NCBI GenBank assembly: GCA_043817485.1
Contig: JBDRGX010000044.1
Location: 1-9,739 of the forward strand
Direction of reading: 5' to 3'
From: JBDRGX01 sp043817485 [NCBI: bacterium]
GTDB taxonomy: Bacteria > JBDRGX01
DNA length: 9,739 nucleotides
Shown here: positions 5,984 to 9,739 of the stretch, piece by piece
Position numbering within the stretch: position 1 is the stretch's first letter
How the letters are laid out: every line of letters begins with the position of its first letter
Program-made: the position numbers and the translations under genes
The notes under the pieces: generated by a model
The model's input: the letters and a program-made list of their open reading frames with translations, nothing else
What the model was told of the DNA's origin: nothing
The model's database searches: none

Positions 5984-7357
5984 TTAAAAAGTAATTTCCT
6001 TAATTATTTCATCTCCTATTTTATAAACATCTCCAGCTCCCATTGTAATAATTAGTGCATCTTTTGCAAAATTATTTATTACAAAATCAACAATGTCTTT
6101 TTTTTCTTTAATGAAAATTACATTTTTATGTCCATATTTTTTAATTATATTAGCCAAAAATTCTCCATTAATTCCTTCTATAGGAAATTCTCCAGCAGAA
6201 TAAATTTCAGTAATAATTAAAACATCAGCATTATGAAAAACTTTTGTAAATTCTTCTAACATATCATTTGTTCGAGTATATCTATGAGGTTGAAAAATAC
6301 ATACAATTTGCTTATCCCAATTTTCTTTAGTAGCTTTTAAAGTAGCTTCAATTTCTTTTGGATGATGAGCATAATCATCAACAATAACTATATTTTTAGA
6401 CTGTTTTTTAATTTGAAATCTTCTTTCAACTCCAGTAAATTCTTCTAAACCTTGCTTGATTGTTTTAAATTCTAAGCCCAATTCTAATCCTACAATAATA
6501 GAGCCCAAAGAATTTAAAATATTATGTTTTCCAGGAACATTTAATTTTATTTCACCTAATAATTTATTTTTATAAAAAGCTTTATATGCAGAACCATAGT
6601 TTTTAGATTTAATATCTTTTGCGATTATATCTGCTGAAGTATAAATTCCATAAGTAATATATTTTTTTACTATTAAATGTAAAATAGATTGAATATTTGT
6701 ATCATCAAGACAAAGAATAGCAGTTCCATAAAAAGGAATGTGATTAATAAATTCTACAAAAGCAGTTTTTATATTATATAAATTTTTGTAATAAGGAAGA
6801 TGTTCTTTATCTATATTAGTAACTAATGCTATAGTTGGATGAAGATGTAAAAATGAACCATCACTTTCATCAGCTTCTGCTATTAAAAATTCACCTTTTC
6901 CTAATTTAGCACTAACTCCTCCAATAGAATTTAATTTTCCACCAATAATCATTGTAGGATCTAATCCTGCTGTAGAAAACATTAAAGAAATCATTGAAGT
7001 AGTTGTAGTTTTTCCATGAGAACCAGATATAGCAATACTATATTTTGCTCGCATAAGTTCTGCTAACATTTCTGCACGAGGAATAACTGTAATTTTTCTA
7101 TTTTTTGCAGCAATAATTTCATCATTATCAGAAAAAATAGCTGAAGAAAATACAACAACATCAACATCTTTTATATTTTCTGCTTTATGTGAATAATATA
7201 TTTTTATTCCTTTTTGTTCTAATCTATGAGTTATACTTGTTTCTTTAATATCAGAACCACTTATTTTATAACCTAAATTTAATAAAATTTCTGCTATTCC
7301 ACACATTCCAATACCACCAATTCCAACAAAATGTATTTTAGTGTTTTTTTTAATCAT
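5984..7357 (-). CDS. murC: UDP-N-acetylmuramate--L-alanine ligase
   Basis: MurC is the ATP-dependent cytoplasmic ligase adding L-Ala to UDP-MurNAc, the first peptide step of peptidoglycan precursor synthesis. The 457 residues match the usual length. Visible motifs are the N-terminal VGIGGIGM (11-18, UDP-sugar domain), the P-loop SGSHGKTTTT (111-120), EADESDGSF (161-169), TNIDKEH (180-186), GKHNILN (276-282), ERRF (311-314), DDYAHHP (327-333), QPHRYTR (356-362) and the C-terminal MGAGD. The ATG is fixed by AAAGGAG six bases upstream, which lies inside the last Arg codons of murG. The two genes share one base in TAATG, so translation is coupled. All catalytic signatures are present and the gene appears functional. 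Confidence 0.97.
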   Translation of the reverse strand: MIKKNTKIHFVGIGGIGMCGIAEILLNLGYKISGSDIKETSITHRLEQKGIKIYYSHKAENIKDVDVVVFSSAIFSDNDEIIAAKNRKITVIPRAEMLAELMRAKYSIAISGSHGKTTTTSMISLMFSTAGLDPTMIIGGKLNSIGGVSAKLGKGEFLIAEADESDGSFLHLHPTIALVTNIDKEHLPYYKNLYNIKTAFVEFINHIPFYGTAILCLDDTNIQSILHLIVKKYITYGIYTSADIIAKDIKSKNYGSAYKAFYKNKLLGEIKLNVPGKHNILNSLGSIIVGLELGLEFKTIKQGLEEFTGVERRFQIKKQSKNIVIVDDYAHHPKEIEATLKATKENWDKQIVCIFQPHRYTRTNDMLEEFTKVFHNADVLIITEIYSAGEFPIEGINGEFLANIIKKYGHKNVIFIKEKKDIVDFVINNFAKDALIITMGAGDVYKIGDEIIKEITF

Positions 7358-8457
7358 TATCGTCTCCTTTGAGCTATTTTATAAATAATCTTAACAATTT
7401 TATCTGTTGCATTTTCAATAAATAATGCTTTACTTTTTTCACTCATTTTTTTAAGTTTATTTTCATCATAAATTAAAGAAAGAATTAAATTTTTTAATTT
7501 TGATATTGTAATTTCTTTTTGTTCTAAAACAATTGCTGCTCCATTATTTTCTAATGTTTTAGCATTATGCCATTGATGATTATTTGCTGCATAAGGAAAA
7601 GGAATAAATATAGCAGGGATTCCAATGCTCATTATTTCAGAAATACTTATTGCTCCAGATCTACTAATAATTAAATCAGCTGCACAATAAGCATCTTCTA
7701 TATTAGTTAAAAAAGGCTTTCTTATAAGAGAAATAAATTCATAATTTTGTTTCAAATTAAAAGATACATAATCTTTTTTTCCAGTAATATGAATAATTTG
7801 AAAAGAATGTTTTTCTTCTTCTAATATGTTTATAACTTGATTTGTTATTTCGTTGATAAAATGAGATCCTTGGCCACCACCTAAAAATAAAATAGTTTTT
7901 TTGTTTTTAGATAAAGCAAAAAATTTTAAAGATAATTCTTTAGTATTATTTAATATTTTTTTTCTTATTGGATTTCCAGTATTTTCTTTTTTATTAGAAC
8001 TAATTTTAAAATATTTACTTGCTTGTTCATTAGGTAAACAAACATAATCAACTAAATGCGATAAAATTTTATTAGCAATACCAGGAATTGTATTTTGCTC
8101 TAATATAATTCTTGGATATTTTAAAATCCAAGCAGCAATTAAAACTGGTACAGAAACATAACCACCTGTTCCAATTACTATATCTGGTTTTAATTTAAAA
8201 CAAATTGAGAATGCTTTCATTAAAGCAAAAAATAAATCAAAAAAAGAAATAATTTTTTGTAAAAATGGTTTTCCAACAATTCCTTTTACATTAAGAAATA
8301 AAAGTTTAAAATTATATTCTGGAAGAATTTTTGCTTCTAATCCATTTTTAGTTCCAATAAAAATAATTTCATTATTTAATTCTTGTAATTTTTCAGCAAT
8401 ACAAATACCTGGATAAAGATGCCCACCAGTACCACCTCCAGCAATAATTATACGCAT
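7357..8457 (-). CDS. murG: UDP-N-acetylglucosamine--MurNAc-pentapeptide-lipid N-acetylglucosaminyltransferase
   Basis: MurG (GT28) transfers GlcNAc to lipid I to make lipid II on the inner face of the cytoplasmic membrane. The protein has 366 residues from the chosen start. Motifs are the lipid-I site GGGTGGHLYPG (7-17), GTGGYVSVP (96-104), EQNTIPGIANK (120-130), GNPIR (161-165), GGGQGS (193-198, where GGSQGA is usual), SRSGAISISE (265-274) and PFPYAANNHQWHNA (286-299). I chose ATG 8455-8457 because GAGG stands five bases before it and the family N-terminus starts here; a TTG six codons earlier has no ribosome binding site. It ends IAQRRR and overlaps murC by one base. The changed G-loop residues look like conservative variation. 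Confidence 0.97.
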   Translation of the reverse strand: MRIIIAGGGTGGHLYPGICIAEKLQELNNEIIFIGTKNGLEAKILPEYNFKLLFLNVKGIVGKPFLQKIISFFDLFFALMKAFSICFKLKPDIVIGTGGYVSVPVLIAAWILKYPRIILEQNTIPGIANKILSHLVDYVCLPNEQASKYFKISSNKKENTGNPIRKKILNNTKELSLKFFALSKNKKTILFLGGGQGSHFINEITNQVINILEEEKHSFQIIHITGKKDYVSFNLKQNYEFISLIRKPFLTNIEDAYCAADLIISRSGAISISEIMSIGIPAIFIPFPYAANNHQWHNAKTLENNGAAIVLEQKEITISKLKNLILSLIYDENKLKKMSEKSKALFIENATDKIVKIIYKIAQRRR

Positions 8458-8462
8458 AAATA

Positions 8463-8466
8463 CCTC
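8463..8466 (-). promoter_or_regulatory. Ribosome binding site deciding the murG start
   Basis: The minus strand reads AAAGAGGTATTTATG. The GAGG five bases before ATG 8455-8457 rules against the TTG at 8473-8475, which would add six residues ahead of MRIIIAGGGTGGH. Confidence 0.7.
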
Positions 8467-8647
8467 TTTATTCAATATTTTCTTGTAGATACAAATCTTT
8501 TGATTACCTTATTAACAGGAACAAACTATGCACAATATAATTTTATTAGCAATAAACCAAAATAAAGCATTTCCCCCTCAAATGGATTATAAAAAAAATT
8601 CTATATTTTTTTTTATTCTGAATTCTAACTCCTGTATTCTGTCTTTC

Positions 8648-8674
8648 TACAATAATACCACCCTTTCAGGGTTT
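8648..8674. repeat. Hairpin repeat, copy 1 (AATAATACCACCCTTTCAGGGT)
   Basis: AATAATACC is followed by the stem ACCCT / AGGGT around a TTC loop (8660-8672). Aligned with copy 2 at 8698-8724 the leader is nearly the same, and both stem differences keep base pairing. On the minus strand it reads AACCCTGAAAGGGTGGTATT, a pattern I recall as common between genes in Bacteroidota/Ignavibacteria-like genomes; that recollection is unverified. Confidence 0.6.
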
Positions 8675-8697
8675 TAACTGAAATTATTAATAATATG

Positions 8698-8724
8698 CTA
8701 TAATAATATCATCCCTTCGGGATT
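8698..8724. repeat. Hairpin repeat, copy 2 (AATAATATCATCCCTTCGGGAT)
   Basis: The stem ATCCC / GGGAT with loop TTC (8711-8722) follows AATAATATC. Compared with copy 1, stem pair two changes from C-G to T-A and pair five from T-A to C-G, so both sides change together. This suggests the folded form, or its recognition by a protein, is what is kept. Confidence 0.6.
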
Positions 8725-8745
8725 AAATTTTTTGTTTTTTTCTTT

Positions 8746-8765
8746 GTCCCCTGCTGGCAGGGGAC
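8746..8765. repeat. 20-base GC-rich palindrome
   Basis: GTCCCCTGCTGGCAGGGGAC is a 9-bp perfect stem around TG, extended by a flanking T-A pair to 8745-8766. It is the most GC-rich spot in the window. A T-rich tract precedes it and no T-tract follows it on the plus strand; on the minus strand it is followed by A-rich sequence. It therefore does not look like an intrinsic terminator. Most likely it is a dispersed palindromic repeat or a protein-binding site. Confidence 0.6.
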
Positions 8766-8804
8766 ATTTATAAGTCATTGCACTACCAATTCCATGAGGT
8801 TATC

Positions 8805-8816
8805 AATAATACCACC
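8805..8816. repeat. Hairpin repeat, partial copy 3
   Basis: AATAATACCACC is identical to 8651-8662 of copy 1, but the GGG-containing right arm is not preserved; ATTCAAATG follows instead. It is the third member of the cluster and probably a decayed one. Confidence 0.4.
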
Positions 8817-8846
8817 ATTCAAATGAGAACAAAGCATCCACACCCC

Positions 8847-8883
8847 CGAATATATTATAATTAACATAATTATAATATATTCG
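8847..8883 (-). terminator. 17-bp hairpin downstream of the aminotransferase, possible transcript end
   Basis: Bases 8847-8863 and 8867-8883 are perfectly complementary (CGAATATATTATAATTA with its reverse complement) around a 3-base loop. It lies 36 bases past the aminotransferase stop. A 3'-end role fits the position, but on the minus strand the next bases are GGGGG, not T, so it is not a classical intrinsic terminator. A structural repeat is the alternative. Confidence 0.35.
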
Positions 8884-8919
8884 AAAATTTAGTTTGTTAA
8901 CATTTAATAATTTATTATT

Positions 8920-9739
8920 TTATTCCAATATTTCAAATGCTTTTTTTATTCTATTACAAGCATTTATAATGTTTTCCATTGAAGTAGCATAAGAAAGTCT
9001 TAAATGGTCATTTTTACCAAATCCTTCTCCAGGAACAACAGCAACTTCTGCTTTTTCCAAAAGATATTCTGCTAAATCTGCTGCACTTTCTATTTTTTTT
9101 CCTGAATAATTTTTGCCTAATAATTTTGATATATCAAGAAAAAGATAAAAAGCACCTTCTGGTTTAAGACAAGAAACATTTGATAAAGTATTAAAAAAAT
9201 TCCAGATATAATCACGCCTTTTTTCAAATTCTTTTTTCATTGTTTCTATTTTTTGAGAAGAATAAGAAAAAGCTTCTAATGCTGCTTTTTGAGAAATAGA
9301 ACAAGGATTTGAAGTAGAATGACTTTGAAGTGTATCTATAGCAGAAATAATTTCTTTTTTTCCAGCCAAATAACCTATTCTCCAACCTGTCATTGCATAA
9401 GTTTTCGAAACACCATTTACAATTAAACAAAGTTCTTTTATTTTATCATTTAAAGAAGCAATACTTATATGAATTTTGTCATCATAAATTAATTTTTCAT
9501 AAATTTCATCAGAAATACAAAAAATATTTTTTTCTACTAAAACTTGGGCAATTTGTTCTAATTCTTTTTTTGAATATATAGAACCAGTAGGATTATTAGG
9601 AGAATTAAGTATAAATAATTTTGTTTTAGAAGTAATAGCTTTTTCTAATTCTTCTTTTGTAATTTTAAATTTATTTTCTTTTAAAGTTTCAACAATAATT
9701 GGTGTAGCACTAGCAAGTTTTATTTGTTCAAAATAACTT
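8920..9739 (-). CDS. aspC: Class I pyridoxal-phosphate aminotransferase, aspartate aminotransferase type (N-terminus outside window)
   Basis: This is a cytoplasmic PLP enzyme, most likely exchanging amino groups between aspartate and 2-oxoglutarate. The frame is open from the TAA at 8920-8922 to the right edge, giving 272 codons. A family member has about 390-400, so roughly 120 residues are missing at the N-terminus. Motifs in order are NSPNNPTG (9583-9606), SDEIYEKL with the PLP-pyridine Asp and ring Tyr (9490-9513), VSKTYAMTGWRIGYLAG with the Schiff-base Lys at 9403-9405, PEGAFYLF, VVPGEGFG, and HLRLSYA with the substrate-carboxylate Arg at 8998-9000. The Met at 9391-9393 lies inside the catalytic motif and is not the start. 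Subfamily I is clear; the exact substrate (Asp, or another amino acid) cannot be read from the sequence. Confidence 0.94.
   Translation of the reverse strand, partial: SYFEQIKLASATPIIVETLKENKFKITKEELEKAITSKTKLFILNSPNNPTGSIYSKKELEQIAQVLVEKNIFCISDEIYEKLIYDDKIHISIASLNDKIKELCLIVNGVSKTYAMTGWRIGYLAGKKEIISAIDTLQSHSTSNPCSISQKAALEAFSYSSQKIETMKKEFEKRRDYIWNFFNTLSNVSCLKPEGAFYLFLDISKLLGKNYSGKKIESAADLAEYLLEKAEVAVVPGEGFGKNDHLRLSYATSMENIINACNRIKKAFEILE

Larger units (their letters stand above)
8458..8919. other. 462-bp gene-free block between the aminotransferase and murG
   Basis: No credible gene was found on either strand. From left to right it holds the murG leader, about 140 bp of plain AT-rich sequence, a TATTCTG direct repeat (8614-8620 and 8635-8641), two hairpin repeats (8648-8724), a GC-rich palindrome (8746-8765), a third partial repeat copy (8805-8816) and an AT-rich hairpin (8847-8883). 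One 26-codon minus frame starts in ATGACTTATAAATG and ends NPEGMILL. It is simply a translation of the repeat, and I do not call it a gene. The murG-murC promoter should lie here, but none stands out from the AT background. Confidence 0.7.

Noticed and set aside
8458-8475. Six-residue N-terminal extension of MurG from a TTG start
   Set aside because: No Shine-Dalgarno before the TTG, while GAGG is correctly placed before ATG 8457, where the family N-terminus begins.
8536-8560. TATATT with an upstream TTGGTT as a murG promoter
   Set aside because: The spacing is about 15 bases and the background is so AT-rich that TATA-like hexamers are everywhere; not enough to call.
8698-8778. 26-codon minus-strand frame ending NPEGMILL as a small gene
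   Set aside because: It consists of the GC-rich palindrome plus the hairpin repeat and has no ribosome binding site; it is a by-product of repeat sequence.
8648-8816. Three spaced repeats as a CRISPR array
   Set aside because: Repeats are imperfect, unevenly spaced, the third lacks half the unit, and no cas gene is visible.
9224-9430. Minus-strand 68-codon frame over the aminotransferase
   Set aside because: It overlaps the Schiff-base lysine region of the real gene and its translation has no family features.
9393-9581. Plus-strand 62-codon frame opposite the aminotransferase
   Set aside because: Antisense to a strongly conserved coding region (NSPNNPTG to SKTYAMTGW); composition-driven.

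Overview
The window is a very AT-rich stretch of a bacterial genome in which every convincing gene lies on the minus strand. Reading with transcription (right to left), it holds the C-terminal part of a class I aminotransferase (aspC-like), a 462-bp gene-free block full of palindromes, murG, murC, a large outer-membrane protein combining a metallopeptidase, a TolB-type propeller and an Omp85-like barrel, a TPR protein split by a frameshift, an acylphosphatase, a secreted metallophosphatase, and a second palindromic non-coding block at the left edge. The organism makes peptidoglycan (MurG, MurC) and has an outer membrane (Omp85-like barrel, signal peptides). The metallophosphatase ends in a YPNPFNP...ILGQVVRE domain of the FlgD-Ig / type IX sorting-domain kind. 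Together with the low GC this points to an FCB-group or Elusimicrobiota/Firestonebacteria-like lineage. That placement is inference from domain content, not from a marker-gene comparison.

Right part (8920-9739): aminotransferase, N-terminus outside the window. Block 8458-8919: two hairpin repeats with compensating stem changes plus a third half copy, a 20-base GC-rich palindrome and a 17-bp AT-rich hairpin. It is visibly richer in GC clusters than the genes beside it. Centre (5984-8457): murG and murC, overlapping by one base and each with a clear ribosome binding site, a fragment of the usual dcw order. murB does not follow; a 927-residue surface protein does (3103-5886).

Left part (139-2977): three consecutive genes each carry an irregularity. 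The TPR gene has a one-base frameshift in a run of eight A. The acylphosphatase has no ATG, GTG or TTG that would give a full fold, and appears to start at ATT behind a triplicated 15-bp Shine-Dalgarno-containing repeat. The metallophosphatase has an in-frame TAG exactly where its C-terminal domain should have a tryptophan, with 35 well-matching codons after it. These could be real gene erosion under AT-biased mutation, recoding or slippage, or sequencing errors; reads would decide.

I see no rRNA, tRNA, CRISPR array, transposase or defence system. The most interesting material is the irregular translation signals in 139-2977 and the palindromic repeats in the two non-coding blocks, rather than a new multi-gene system.
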